A stretch of DNA of 64,000 nt. It comes from a virus. Below, piece by piece: positions 24,501 through 32,185 of this stretch (its first letter is position 1; every line of letters begins with the position of its first letter). The stretch covers positions 1 through 64,000 of IMG/VR virus record IMGVR_UViG_3300036401_000102; one strand, given 5' to 3'. Made by a program: the position numbers and the translations under genes. The notes under the pieces are model-generated. The model was not told the origin of the DNA, made no database searches, and was given only the letters and a program-made list of their open reading frames with translations.

Positions 24501-25073
24501 CTATCGCGCGCGTTTGCATTGCGCTTCGCACCAGCAGCCTTGCCAGTCCGTGCGTCGGCCGTATTTGCGTTTGAGGCGCGTCATCTGGGCGAGATTATCG
24601 CCGCAGATCGAGTCCCAGATGTCATGCCAGACCATGCCGTAGCGCACGCCCTTTGGCGGCTGATAGTCAAACGCGCTCGCCGTGACAATCTCGACGCGCG
24701 GGTCTGTGTAGCTCGGGCTGATAAGTGCGACCACGTCGGCGTCGATTTCGACAACGGTTGCCTTCGTCACTTCGGGCTTGCGCAGACACGCGGCGAGCAC
24801 CATGCCGATGCCAAGGCCGTTGATGAGCACGTGGCCCCGCGCGCGGTGAACCGGATACGAATGATCGTAGCGCTCGTCCGGCGTATCCGACATGACGATG
24901 CCGCGACCGTCACAGTGGAGTTGTGTATAGGTGCCGGCTGGCACGTAGCCGCGCCCCTTCATCGCGGCGCGTAACGCCGTGAATTTGGCGCTCTCTTCGG
25001 ACACGGTGAATCGCTTGACAGTCCAGCGCCCGCGTTTTCCTTCCGGCACATTCACAGATTCGATCAAACTCAT
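24501..25073 (-). CDS. SAM-fold protein (spermidine synthase/methyltransferase-like)
   Basis: 190 residues. The Rossmann core is visible: VLINGLGIGMVLAACLRKPE (glycine loop), VTKATVVEIDADVVALI (acidic end of strand 2), VEIVTASAFDYQP and MVWHDIWDS. This layout is shared by spermidine synthases and small class I methyltransferases; phages carry such proteins with unknown substrates. GGAG of the leader is six bases before MSLIESV, and the ATG overlaps the stop of the HNH-like gene. Confidence 0.75.
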   Translation of the reverse strand: MSLIESVNVPEGKRGRWTVKRFTVSEESAKFTALRAAMKGRGYVPAGTYTQLHCDGRGIVMSDTPDERYDHSYPVHRARGHVLINGLGIGMVLAACLRKPEVTKATVVEIDADVVALISPSYTDPRVEIVTASAFDYQPPKGVRYGMVWHDIWDSICGDNLAQMTRLKRKYGRRTDWQGCWCEAQCKRAR

Positions 25074-25453
25074 TTTCGGCTCCATTGGTTGCGCGATTGC
25101 ATTTTACGTTTCGGCCATCTCGACTTCGGCCTTGCGGACTTGCCGGGCTCTTTGGCGAGCAGGCGGCGGGATGCTTCCTCGGTGACGCGGGCGAGGCGTT
25201 TGACCTTGGCGATTGCGCTGATGTCCTTCGGCGTGCGGGCTTTGTGATCGGCGCGCAGCATCGGGTGCAGATTGTGCCAGCGGTCGTCACAGTCGATCGA
25301 GTGAAATCGGATGTGATGCATATCGAACAGCGCGATCACTTCCGCCGCCGGTACGCGCCGCGCGCGCAGATCGTCGCGTACGTCTTGCGGCAAAATGCAT
25401 GAGAGCGCCGCCGCAAGACGTTCAGTAAGACTGATGTGGCCGCGCTTGGCCAT
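25070..25453 (-). CDS. HNH-like endonuclease
   Basis: 127 residues. FDMHHIRFHSIDCDDRWHNLHPMLRADHKART has the HH...D...N-x-x-P...H-K order seen in a compact HNH group (written here only as spaced landmarks: HH at the start, WHNL, then ADHK). The C-terminus is strongly basic. Both ends overlap neighbours by a few bases, so it is an integrated member of the operon rather than a recent insertion. Confidence 0.6.
   Translation of the reverse strand: MAKRGHISLTERLAAALSCILPQDVRDDLRARRVPAAEVIALFDMHHIRFHSIDCDDRWHNLHPMLRADHKARTPKDISAIAKVKRLARVTEEASRRLLAKEPGKSARPKSRWPKRKMQSRNQWSRK
25080..25092 (-). promoter_or_regulatory. Leader motif GCAACCAATGGAG
   Basis: GGAG six bases before the ATG at 25073. The motif lies inside the end of the HNH-like gene, so it works here at least as a ribosome site. 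Confidence 0.6.
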
Positions 25454-26346
25454 CAGAGATCGGCCGTGATCTCGTCCCATCCATCGGACAGGCGAGTGAG
25501 CTTGCGCATGTTGTAGTTCTCATCTCGCTGCGCGCGGTCCCATTTCTTGCGGTCGATCAGGCGCTCTACGTTCGTGCGGATAAGCTGGTCGATCACTGAT
25601 GGATTGAGCGCGTCGAGTTCGAATGACTCGTCGCCGTGCTCGGCTTGATAACCGGCGTGGCGGCTGTCGGTTTCCTTGGCGGGGTTCGGCGGCGGATTGT
25701 ATTCGTCGATCTGATCGCGGTTCAATGCGAGCCGGATCAGTTTGACGTCGTGGCCCGCGAACATTGACAGTCGCTCTTGATTGTCGCGCGTCATGTCGAT
25801 GCCGCTCGGATCGTGATCGCCCAGATGAAAGACGACCGGCGTCTGTCCGTTCGCACGATATGCGGCGAACCGCTTGCCAGCCTCGTATTGCGCCGATTGC
25901 GATGTGTAACCACGACATGCAAATTCCTCGACACGCAGTTCGCGGCATGCGCGCTCGATCACGCCGCGCAGCGCGTCTTTCTCGATCCAGACTTCGGGGC
26001 GGAATTTCTGCGTCGCCCACAAGTCCTCTTTGTATTGACGCGACACAGCTTTGATGATTTCGGCCGGACTGTTCCACGTGCTGATGGTGTTCAGTTTGCG
26101 CGTCCGGTCTTCCATCATGTCCCAGTCAACGAGACCGGCGAGCCGTGCATCGTTGATGATTGACCCGAGCCGCTTGTATTCGGTCTGCTTGTTCGGGATG
26201 AGCCCGCGCGCGACAAACTGATAATAGAGTTGGCGCAACGTAAGCACCAAACCTTGTTCGGAATATTCCGCGAGAATGTCGTTTGCCGTCTCAATCAGCT
26301 TCACGCTCGCGGGCGCGAAGTTGCGAGGCACGAAGACCTCAAGCAT
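25453..26346 (-). CDS. Toprim protein related to TopoVI A / Spo11 fold
   Basis: 297 residues. An N-terminal winged-helix region (LTLRQLYYQFVARGLIPN with conserved RxLYY, the usual place of the catalytic Tyr in this fold) is followed by a Toprim-type core: EKDA (about residue 129) and HLGDHDPSGIDM with the D-x-D-x-S/G pattern. Related proteins occur in phages and archaeal-type TopoVI A subunits; the true reaction is unknown. The start is set by the recurring leader seven bases upstream. First gene of the long leftward operon. Confidence 0.75.
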   Translation of the reverse strand: MLEVFVPRNFAPASVKLIETANDILAEYSEQGLVLTLRQLYYQFVARGLIPNKQTEYKRLGSIINDARLAGLVDWDMMEDRTRKLNTISTWNSPAEIIKAVSRQYKEDLWATQKFRPEVWIEKDALRGVIERACRELRVEEFACRGYTSQSAQYEAGKRFAAYRANGQTPVVFHLGDHDPSGIDMTRDNQERLSMFAGHDVKLIRLALNRDQIDEYNPPPNPAKETDSRHAGYQAEHGDESFELDALNPSVIDQLIRTNVERLIDRKKWDRAQRDENYNMRKLTRLSDGWDEITADL

Positions 26347-26353
26347 TCCGTTT

Positions 26354-26366
26354 CTCCATCGGTTGT
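26354..26366 (-). promoter_or_regulatory. Leader motif ACAACCGATGGAG
   Basis: GGAG seven bases before the ATG of the Toprim gene at 26346. Confidence 0.6.
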
Positions 26367-26487
26367 CGCCCGACCATAGCGCGTCGTCTCGCGCATTGCA
26401 GTAGGGCAGATTTCCTATCGCGCGTCCGAAATGGGAAAACGTACTTCTTGCGGAGACACGGGAAATAGCTACCGTGGGGATGCAACT

Positions 26488-26500
26488 GCAACCGATGGAG
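26488..26500 (+). promoter_or_regulatory. Leader motif GCAACCGATGGAG
   Basis: GGAG eight bases before the ATG at 26509; first gene of the rightward operon. Confidence 0.6.
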
Positions 26501-26508
26501 ACGACGAC

Positions 26509-26736
26509 ATGACCAGCCAGACCACACAGACCGAAGCAGAACCCAGCATCACGGTTTTCGTCGTCCCCGAAAAACTCTCGGACGGCTCCGTCGCATGGAA
26601 TGTTCATCTAGGCGAGCGCGTGTTTGCCGCGACCACCGAAGATGATGCCACCGACTTCGCCGACAAATTGGCTGCGGCCATCAACGAACACACGACCGAC
26701 ATCGCCGACGTGATTGTTGAAAGCTGGCGCATCTGA
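26509..26736 (+). CDS. Small acidic protein, 75 aa
   Basis: First gene of the rightward early operon. MTSQTTQTEAEPSITVFVVP start; an acidic alpha/beta sequence with many Asp/Glu, reminiscent of DNA-mimic or anti-host early proteins in charge only. No family recognised; the inference of an early role rests on its place next to the divergent promoter. Confidence 0.6.
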   Translation: MTSQTTQTEAEPSITVFVVPEKLSDGSVAWNVHLGERVFAATTEDDATDFADKLAAAINEHTTDIADVIVESWRI

Positions 26737-26778
26737 CCGTCCCCCTAACCCTCTCACAGAGACAGACACCAATTTTCT

Positions 26779-26791
26779 GCAACCAATGGAG
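26779..26791 (+). promoter_or_regulatory. Leader motif GCAACCAATGGAG
   Basis: GGAG nine bases before the ATG of the GcrA-like gene at 26801. Confidence 0.6.
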
Positions 26792-26800
26792 CCCTACCCG

Positions 26801-27310
26801 ATGCAAACCCAAGCATGGCCCGACCCGCGCGTTGAGCGGCTGACCTCAATCTGGTCGTCTACGACGCTCGGCTACAAGGAGGTCGCTGCCGACCTCAACG
26901 CGAAGTTTCCCGACTATCGGCCGGTGAGCGGCGACGCGGTGCTCAAGAAGGCGAAGAACCTCGGGCTACCGGCGCGGCCACAGAAGCACATCGTGGCGCA
27001 CGTCCAGCGCCGGTCGATCGCCCATCAGGGCGGCGGGTTCACCGCGCTCCGTGGCGGCAAGCCGCATGCGCCGAAGTGGTTCGACGACACGGCCGACGCG
27101 GCGGCGGTGCCGATCGAGCGGCGGTGCCAGCTTTGGGAGTTGGAAAAGGATCGGTGCCACTGGCCGTTCGGAGAGCCGGGCACCGCCGCGTTCTTCTTCT
27201 GCAACGACGTGACCGCCTCGGGCGCCAAATATTGCCCCCACCATACCCACAAATCCGGGCTCGGCCGCGTCCAACTCACTCCCTACGAGATCGAGCGATT
27301 GCAAATGTGA
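26801..27310 (+). CDS. GcrA family cell-cycle regulator
   Basis: 169 residues. The N-terminus (VERLTSIWSSTTLGYKEVAA) is the GcrA helix-turn-helix, which binds promoters methylated at GANTC by CcrM; the C-terminus has the family's Cys/His pattern (CQLWELEKDRCHWPFGEP, FFFCNDVT, YCPHH), which contacts sigma-70. In Alphaproteobacteria GcrA drives S-phase genes. A phage copy could recruit host RNA polymerase or retune the host cell cycle. Typical host GcrA is 165-175 residues, so this looks complete. Confidence 0.88.
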   Translation: MQTQAWPDPRVERLTSIWSSTTLGYKEVAADLNAKFPDYRPVSGDAVLKKAKNLGLPARPQKHIVAHVQRRSIAHQGGGFTALRGGKPHAPKWFDDTADAAAVPIERRCQLWELEKDRCHWPFGEPGTAAFFFCNDVTASGAKYCPHHTHKSGLGRVQLTPYEIERLQM

Positions 27311-27361
27311 CGGCAAAAGCATAAGCGGTTTCTGTCCAGAAATTCACACACAGGAGCCGTC

Positions 27362-27988
27362 ATGGCGAAAGCGAAAAAGAAGGCGGCGGCGAAGAAGCCC
27401 GCTGCCGCCAAGCCCCGCAAGCCCGCGAAGATCCATGCAGCCACCGCGTCCACGACGCAGGGCATCAGCAAAGACGCATACGATCGCCTCAAGAAGCGCA
27501 TCAAGGGTCCGACCAAGGAGATGGAAGGTCTGCGCGGCACGGTCGGCGGGATCGTCAACGATTTCGTGGAGAAGGAAAACCTCCACAAGGGCGCCTACCA
27601 GATCGACAAGATTTTCGACCGCTATCTCAAGAAGGGCGGCGTCGCCCTGAGCGAACTGCTGTTCCACGTCGACCTGATGCGCGAACACGGCGAATACGAC
27701 TCGCTGGCGGCTGCCGACATGCTGGAAGACCGCAAGGAACGCGAGAAGGAAGCCGCCGACGAAGCCAAGTCCGCGAAGGTCAAGGAAGCCGCTGCTGCGA
27801 AAGCCGCCAAGGCCGCGAAGAAGAACGGCGCCGACGATACCGGCGGCAAGACGGAACAGGACATGAAGTCCGGCGTGGTGTCGCTCAAAGACCGGCGCGA
27901 GGTGCGGGCGGAACAGGCCGAGGCGGAAGCCACGCCGACGCCGCTGGCCGGCGAGATGGACGAGGCCGAAGCCGCTAAGTTCCACTGA
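27362..27988 (+). CDS. Basic-tailed helical protein, 208 aa
   Basis: The first 25 residues are an AKKKAAAKKPAAAKPRKP tail like those of histone-H1-like or HU-like DNA-binding proteins. A central helical domain (about 38-105: LKKRIKGPTKEMEGLRGTVG) is followed by an Ala/Lys/Glu-rich coiled region. It may coat or bridge DNA; no family is recognised. A clear terminator follows, so it ends the GcrA transcript. Confidence 0.6.
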   Translation: MAKAKKKAAAKKPAAAKPRKPAKIHAATASTTQGISKDAYDRLKKRIKGPTKEMEGLRGTVGGIVNDFVEKENLHKGAYQIDKIFDRYLKKGGVALSELLFHVDLMREHGEYDSLAAADMLEDRKEREKEAADEAKSAKVKEAAAAKAAKAAKKNGADDTGGKTEQDMKSGVVSLKDRREVRAEQAEAEATPTPLAGEMDEAEAAKFH

Positions 27989-28019
27989 TATCGAGCAGGT
28001 TTCGCGTGCGATTGGAGCG

Positions 28020-28048
28020 GGGGCGGTGCGGAAGTGCCGCCCCTTTTT
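28020..28048 (+). terminator. Rho-independent terminator
   Basis: GGGGCGG (28020-28026) pairs with CCGCCCC (28037-28043) around a 10-base loop, followed at once by TTTTT. It lies 30 bases after the basic-tailed protein gene and 14 bases before the next start codon. Confidence 0.8.
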
Positions 28049-28061
28049 CATGGGGTGAGGA

Positions 28062-28337
28062 ATGCGCAAGAAATATCAGCGGCTGCAGGATTGGGAACGG
28101 CAGGCCATCGTGGACGGCTACGCCAACGGTGAAAAACTGGCGGTCCTCGCCACCGAGTTCAATTCCTCAGACAGCACTATTTCCCGCATCGCGGAGCGCG
28201 CAGGGCTGGCGCGCCGTCGCCACATAAGCCGCGACCCGCCTGTGAAGTTTGAAGGCAAGCGAACGCGAAAGCGTCTCGCATGGCTCGTCCGGCAGGAGCG
28301 CGTAAAGAGGCGAGCGGATGCGAATCGGAGCCTGTGA
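28062..28337 (+). CDS. Small helix-turn-helix protein, 91 aa
   Basis: Starts MRKKYQRLQDWERQAIVDGY with GGTGAGGA upstream. The HTH reads GEKLAVLATEFNSSDSTISR, then AERAGLARRRH, of the homeodomain-like kind seen in small phage regulators. A basic C-terminus overlaps the RuvC-like gene by 20 bases. DNA-binding role likely, target unknown. Confidence 0.65.
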   Translation: MRKKYQRLQDWERQAIVDGYANGEKLAVLATEFNSSDSTISRIAERAGLARRRHISRDPPVKFEGKRTRKRLAWLVRQERVKRRADANRSL

Positions 28338-28860
28338 CCCTGGCCTGAGCGGCGGCCTCGCGGTCTACGAGCCCGGCGCAGAGATCGTGCTGGCCGATAT
28401 CCCGGTGTTCTGGGAGGGCCAGCGCCGCCGGGTGCATGGGCGGATCCTGATGGAATGGCTCGCGCTCCACCGGCCGGATGTGGTGTTCGTGGAAGAGGTC
28501 TGGGCCGGTCCCGCGTTCGCCGGCCCGGCCGGGTTCCGGTTCGGGCGCGCCACCGGTGCCATTGAGAGCGCGATCCAGTGCGCCGGAATTCGGATGCGGC
28601 TGGTGCGCCCCCAAGTCTGGAAAGCCTACCACGGCTTGATTGTGGCCCGGCGGAAGGGCGATCCTAAACCCCCAAAGCTGACGACCGCCGAGACGAAGGA
28701 AAAGAGCCGCATCCTGGCGATTCGCCGGTTCCAAGAGGCGGCGCCGATGATCGAGCGCAAGCGGGACCACGGGCGGGCGGAAGCCCTCCTGATCGCCGCC
28801 TACGGCGCGCACGTCATGTCCGAGCAACCAATGGAGAACCGAGATGCGGCTGGAGCCTGA
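28318..28860 (+). CDS. RuvC-like Holliday junction resolvase
   Basis: 180 residues. The RNase H-fold acidic residues are visible: D in ACDPGLSGGLAVYE (strand 1), E in DVVFVEEVW (strand 4) and D in KRDHGRAEALLIAAYG (C-terminal helix). Phages use such enzymes to resolve branched DNA before packaging. The gene overlaps a HTH gene at its start and the methyltransferase gene at its end. Confidence 0.85.
   Translation: MRIGACDPGLSGGLAVYEPGAEIVLADIPVFWEGQRRRVHGRILMEWLALHRPDVVFVEEVWAGPAFAGPAGFRFGRATGAIESAIQCAGIRMRLVRPQVWKAYHGLIVARRKGDPKPPKLTTAETKEKSRILAIRRFQEAAPMIERKRDHGRAEALLIAAYGAHVMSEQPMENRDAAGA
28824..28836 (+). promoter_or_regulatory. Leader motif GCAACCAATGGAG
   Basis: GGAG seven bases before the ATG at 28844, inside the end of the RuvC-like gene. 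Confidence 0.6.
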
Positions 28861-29671
28861 CACATTCAACAAGGGGCGGGTGCGCCTCTATCGCGGCGAC
28901 TGCATGGAGATCATTCCGAAGTTGCGCGGCAAGTTCGGCGCGGTGATCTTCGATCCGCCCTATGAAAAGCACATGCACAATTCCAAGGAGGGCGCGCGCG
29001 GTCGGAAGAATTACGGAGCGATTCGGCGCATTCGAACAGATGGCCACGCCAATCCGAGGCCGGTCAAATTCAAGTCGATCGACGGCGTGCGCGAGGTGCT
29101 GGTGCCGCTGCTCGTGCCGCGCTGCACTGGCTGGCTCGTGGCGTTCTGTACGCCCGAGGGGATCGCGGCATGGCGGGACGAGATCGAGGCAGCCAAGGCG
29201 CGCTATAAGCGGGCGTGCTTCTGGTACAAGCCCGACGCGGCGCCGCAGTTCAATGGCCAAGGACCAGCGTTCGCGGTGGAGGCGTTCGTCACCGCATGGT
29301 GCGGCACCGGCGTATCGCGCTGGAACGGAGGCGGCCGGCGTAACCTGTTCACGCATCCGACGAACAACGCGGACCGGCACGGGGCGTTCGAGACCGAAAA
29401 GCCGGTGGCGCTCATGATGGAGTTGATCGAACTGTTCACCCAGCCCGACGAATTCATTCTGGACCCGATGATGGGCTCGGCGACCACCATCCTCGCGGCG
29501 ATGGCCACCGGGCGCCGCGTGATCGGCATCGAGAAAGACCCCGAGACCTACAAGCTGGCGCGCGCGCGGGTCGAGGCGTTCCCGATGGGGCGGCAGGAAG
29601 GCCGGGCGCACATCGCCAAGGCGCTGTTTCCCCAGGCCGACGCCGGTCCTCTTTTCGCAACTCCGGCTTGA
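28844..29671 (+). CDS. DNA methyltransferase (N6-adenine or N4-cytosine)
   Basis: 275 residues with catalytic motif IV first (DPPYEKH, about residue 38) and the SAM-binding motif I late (ILDPMMGSATTILAAMATGR), the beta-class order. Either adenine N6 or cytosine N4 is possible; no target site can be read from sequence. No restriction enzyme is next to it. A 470-base noncoding region follows. Confidence 0.88.
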   Translation: MRLEPDTFNKGRVRLYRGDCMEIIPKLRGKFGAVIFDPPYEKHMHNSKEGARGRKNYGAIRRIRTDGHANPRPVKFKSIDGVREVLVPLLVPRCTGWLVAFCTPEGIAAWRDEIEAAKARYKRACFWYKPDAAPQFNGQGPAFAVEAFVTAWCGTGVSRWNGGGRRNLFTHPTNNADRHGAFETEKPVALMMELIELFTQPDEFILDPMMGSATTILAAMATGRRVIGIEKDPETYKLARARVEAFPMGRQEGRAHIAKALFPQADAGPLFATPA

Positions 29672-30143
29672 CATCAACCCCTAGCGGTGAGTCGATGCGC
29701 CAGCCCCAAGCGGCTGCGGGACTTGCAAAATCGGCGGATGTGGCGCTAGAAATGCAAATCGCCCGGAGAGCCGAGGCTCCATCCGGGCGATAAGACAAGC
29801 TACCGATTGTTCTCTTGGCAGGGCACAGCGGTAGCTCACTTGGCAACGGAGATATTCTATTTCCGTTCCCCATTCAACCCTCCCTGCCCACAAAGACGGC
29901 CGCCAAACAGGCTGCGTCTCCGCAAGGAACGCGGCTCCCCGCTAGGGGCGGCAGCGCAGGGTGTAGGGGCAAAGCTCCAGACCGGACGCGCAACGGGCCA
30001 AGTATCGGTCGTGGTCGACGTTCCCTGCCCGGCTCCATCGGACAGAAACGGGCCGCGCTCCCCGTACCTTCCGAGGGTCTCGCCCTTGGGGGTAAGGGGG
30101 GTGTGGCCTCCGAACCCTACCCTCACCATCGGACAGAGACAAA
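29672..30143. other. Structured noncoding region
   Basis: I see no credible gene here. Features seen: CTAGCG/CGCTAG (29681/29744) enclosing CAGCC/GGCTG (29701/29712); the long hairpin at 29758-29791; an 8-pair stem AACGGAGA/TTTCCGTT (29845-29867, one G-T pair); GGCAGGG/CCCTGCC (29817/29882) enclosing it; and CCATCGGACAGA(A/G)AC repeated at 30035 and 30126. Its position before HNH and dnaB-like genes fits an origin, a noncoding RNA or a termination/attenuation region; the choice is open. Confidence 0.5.
29758..29791. other. Long perfect hairpin
   Basis: ATCGCCCGGA and TCCGGGCGAT form a perfect 10-pair stem, and inside it GAGCC/GGCTC adds five more pairs around a two-base loop. There is no T-run on either side, so it may be a structural RNA or replication element rather than a simple terminator. 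Confidence 0.6.
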
Positions 30144-30740
30144 GTGGAGCTAGTAGAAGTGAAAAAGAACCTGAACAAGAGGCACTTTGAGCAGGTAGAG
30201 GCAAACCGAGTGATCACGCAATCGCTCAGAAAGCTTGGAATTCCTTACGTCAATATGAATATTTTACAGGCCGGACTCATCGTCGCCGACAATCTCGGCA
30301 TCAAACTAGATTACAAGCTGACAAAATTGACAAAACATCGCCTCGCAAAGAGCATCGTCGATAAAGGATTTGTGCTGGGAGGGTTGCCTACACCAACAAG
30401 GAAGTTTGATCCCAAGCCATTCGACGCCGATCATGTCGGAACGAGCGCCCCATCGCAAAAACACATCAACGCGTTTTATGACTCTTGGGAATGGAAACGT
30501 CTGAGCTATGACGTCAAGATAGCGCGCGGCAGAAAGTGCGAGTGCTGCGGAGCCACGGCGCCGGATTCCAAGATCGTTACTGACCACGTCAAACCGCTGC
30601 GCTATTTCTGGCATATGCGGTTGTTGACCACCAATCTCCAAGTGCTTTGCGACGACTGCAATCGTGGCAAAGGAAGTCGCGACGAGACAGATTGGCGCGC
30701 GGAGAATGTCAGCGTTCTCATTCCAAAAGCGAGGACGTGA
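30144..30740 (+). CDS. HNH endonuclease (likely homing type)
   Basis: 198 residues; GTG start here, or a GTG five codons later with GGAG before it. The C-terminal HNH domain shows CECCG with a second CDDC knuckle, the catalytic His in IVTDHVKPLRYF and N in TTNLQVLCDDCNRGKGSR. Visibly more A/T-rich than its neighbours (runs such as AATATGAATATTTTACA), a sign of separate origin. It overlaps the dnaB-like start by one base set (TGATG). Confidence 0.85.
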   Translation: MELVEVKKNLNKRHFEQVEANRVITQSLRKLGIPYVNMNILQAGLIVADNLGIKLDYKLTKLTKHRLAKSIVDKGFVLGGLPTPTRKFDPKPFDADHVGTSAPSQKHINAFYDSWEWKRLSYDVKIARGRKCECCGATAPDSKIVTDHVKPLRYFWHMRLLTTNLQVLCDDCNRGKGSRDETDWRAENVSVLIPKART

Positions 30741-32182
30741 TGCTTGACCGTTCGCAGCAGCCGATCGCCAACATAGCCCTTGAGCAATCGCTCGTGGGTT
30801 CTGTCATCGTCAACCCTGACACGTTCCGGTTCGCCGAAAACATCATCACAGCGGACGACTTCTACGAGCCGATTCACCGCGAGGTGTGGCGCCTGATCGC
30901 TGACGCGCACGCGGCGGGGAAGAAGATCGATCTGCGGCTGTTGATCGCGGCGCTTGGTGAGACCGCAAATCATGGGCTGCTCGGCAAGGGCCAGAGTGAA
31001 TTAACCGTGAAAGCGTATCTGGCGCGGGTCTGCACCGAGGCGGCTCTGCCGATGGGCGTGCCGGACTACGCGCAGGCGGTGCGGGACCTGTCCGATCAGC
31101 GCCGCATCGCCGCGCTCGGCGCCGCGCTGTGGCGGGACAGGCCGGAAGACCCCGACAAACTGGCGATCGATGCCATCGACATGCTCGACCACATCGTCGG
31201 CGCGCGGTCGCGGTCGCACTCGCCGCGCGTGACGGCAAACGATGCGATGATTGCGGCTGTCGACGCGACGGCGGCGGCGTACCAGAACGATGGCGTGCCG
31301 ACCGGCATACCGTGGATGATCGATGAACTGGACCACAAGACACTCGGCATGCAGGGCGGCGAGTTGTTGATTCTCGCCGGCCGTCCAGGGATGGGCAAGA
31401 GCGCGGTTGCCATATCGTGCTGCCGCCAGATCGCAAAGCGCGGCTACAAGACGCTGCTGGTATCGCTGGAGATGAGCGCGGCGCCGATCGGGCATCGCCT
31501 GATATCGGACGAGCTTTACGACAGCGAGAAGGCCATCCCGTATCACCGGCTGCGGTCGGGCAAGGTCGATCCCGAAGAATTCGAACGCATCACGCGCGCC
31601 GCACTGCGGATGAAGGATATCCCGCTCACGATCGAGCAGCGCGGCGGCCTCACGTTCTCGCAGATCGCGTCCATGGCACGGCGGATGAAGCGGCGCGACG
31701 GGCTCGACTTGCTGGTGATCGACCACCTCCAGCTTATCCAGGCGAGCCAGCGCTACGCCGGCCAGCGCGTGCGCGAGGTCGGTGAGGCCACGGCGGGCGG
31801 TAAGATGCTGGCCAAGGAATTGGGCATCCCCGTGTTGATGCTGTGCCAGCTATCGCGCGGGATCGAGGGACGGGCCGACAAGCGGCCATTCCTGTCGGAC
31901 CTCCGTGAATCAGGCGAGATCGAGCAAGACGCAGACGTGGTCGTGTTCGTGTATCGCGAGTCCTACTACCTGCAGAACACAGAACCGAAGGTGGGGACCG
32001 AAGAACATTTCAAGTGGATGGACGCGATGGAGAAGGCGCACAATAAGTGCGAACTCATCGTGGCCAAGCAGCGCAACGGGCCGACCGGAGCGGTGCAGAT
32101 ATTCCTTTCCGTGGCCGACAACGCGGTGCGCAACGTAGTGGACCCGTGTCGCTTGCCGCTCGACTTCAACAAGATGGAGTGA
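30740..32182 (+). CDS. DnaB-like replicative helicase
   Basis: 480 residues. The N-terminal helical domain (MLDRSQQPIANIALEQSLVG, VIVNPDTFRFAE) is followed by a RecA-type ATPase: Walker A AGRPGMGKS (about 223-231), Walker B DLLVIDHLQLIQ, and the DnaB motif LSDLRESGEIEQDADVV. Full-length for a phage DnaB. It unwinds the fork; the YdaU-like protein two genes later may load it. No primase or polymerase is visible in the window. Confidence 0.95.
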   Translation: MLDRSQQPIANIALEQSLVGSVIVNPDTFRFAENIITADDFYEPIHREVWRLIADAHAAGKKIDLRLLIAALGETANHGLLGKGQSELTVKAYLARVCTEAALPMGVPDYAQAVRDLSDQRRIAALGAALWRDRPEDPDKLAIDAIDMLDHIVGARSRSHSPRVTANDAMIAAVDATAAAYQNDGVPTGIPWMIDELDHKTLGMQGGELLILAGRPGMGKSAVAISCCRQIAKRGYKTLLVSLEMSAAPIGHRLISDELYDSEKAIPYHRLRSGKVDPEEFERITRAALRMKDIPLTIEQRGGLTFSQIASMARRMKRRDGLDLLVIDHLQLIQASQRYAGQRVREVGEATAGGKMLAKELGIPVLMLCQLSRGIEGRADKRPFLSDLRESGEIEQDADVVVFVYRESYYLQNTEPKVGTEEHFKWMDAMEKAHNKCELIVAKQRNGPTGAVQIFLSVADNAVRNVVDPCRLPLDFNKME

Positions 32183-32185
32183 CTG

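Larger units (their letters stand above)
26347..26508. promoter_or_regulatory. Divergent early promoter region
   Basis: Separates the leftward recombination operon from the rightward replication operon. Leftward: CTGCAA, 17 bases, TATGGT, then ACAACCGATGGAG (26354-26366). Rightward: CTTGCGG, AAATAGCTACC, then GCAACTGCAACCGATGGAG, where GCAAC is partly doubled, ending at 26500. Both promoters end in the same leader motif, suggesting coordinated control. Exact -35/-10 choices are inferred. Confidence 0.5.

Noticed and set aside
29817-29888. tRNA-like arrangement (7-pair closing helix, GGTAGCTCA segment, 7-base loop)
   Set aside because: The would-be anticodon loop has A instead of U at the position before the anticodon, and there is no proper T-arm, so it is not a tRNA.
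29807-30204. Open frames on both strands in the noncoding region before dnaB
   Set aside because: Low-complexity Pro/Arg/Gly translations, no ribosome sites, and conflicting frames; the region is better explained as structured noncoding DNA.
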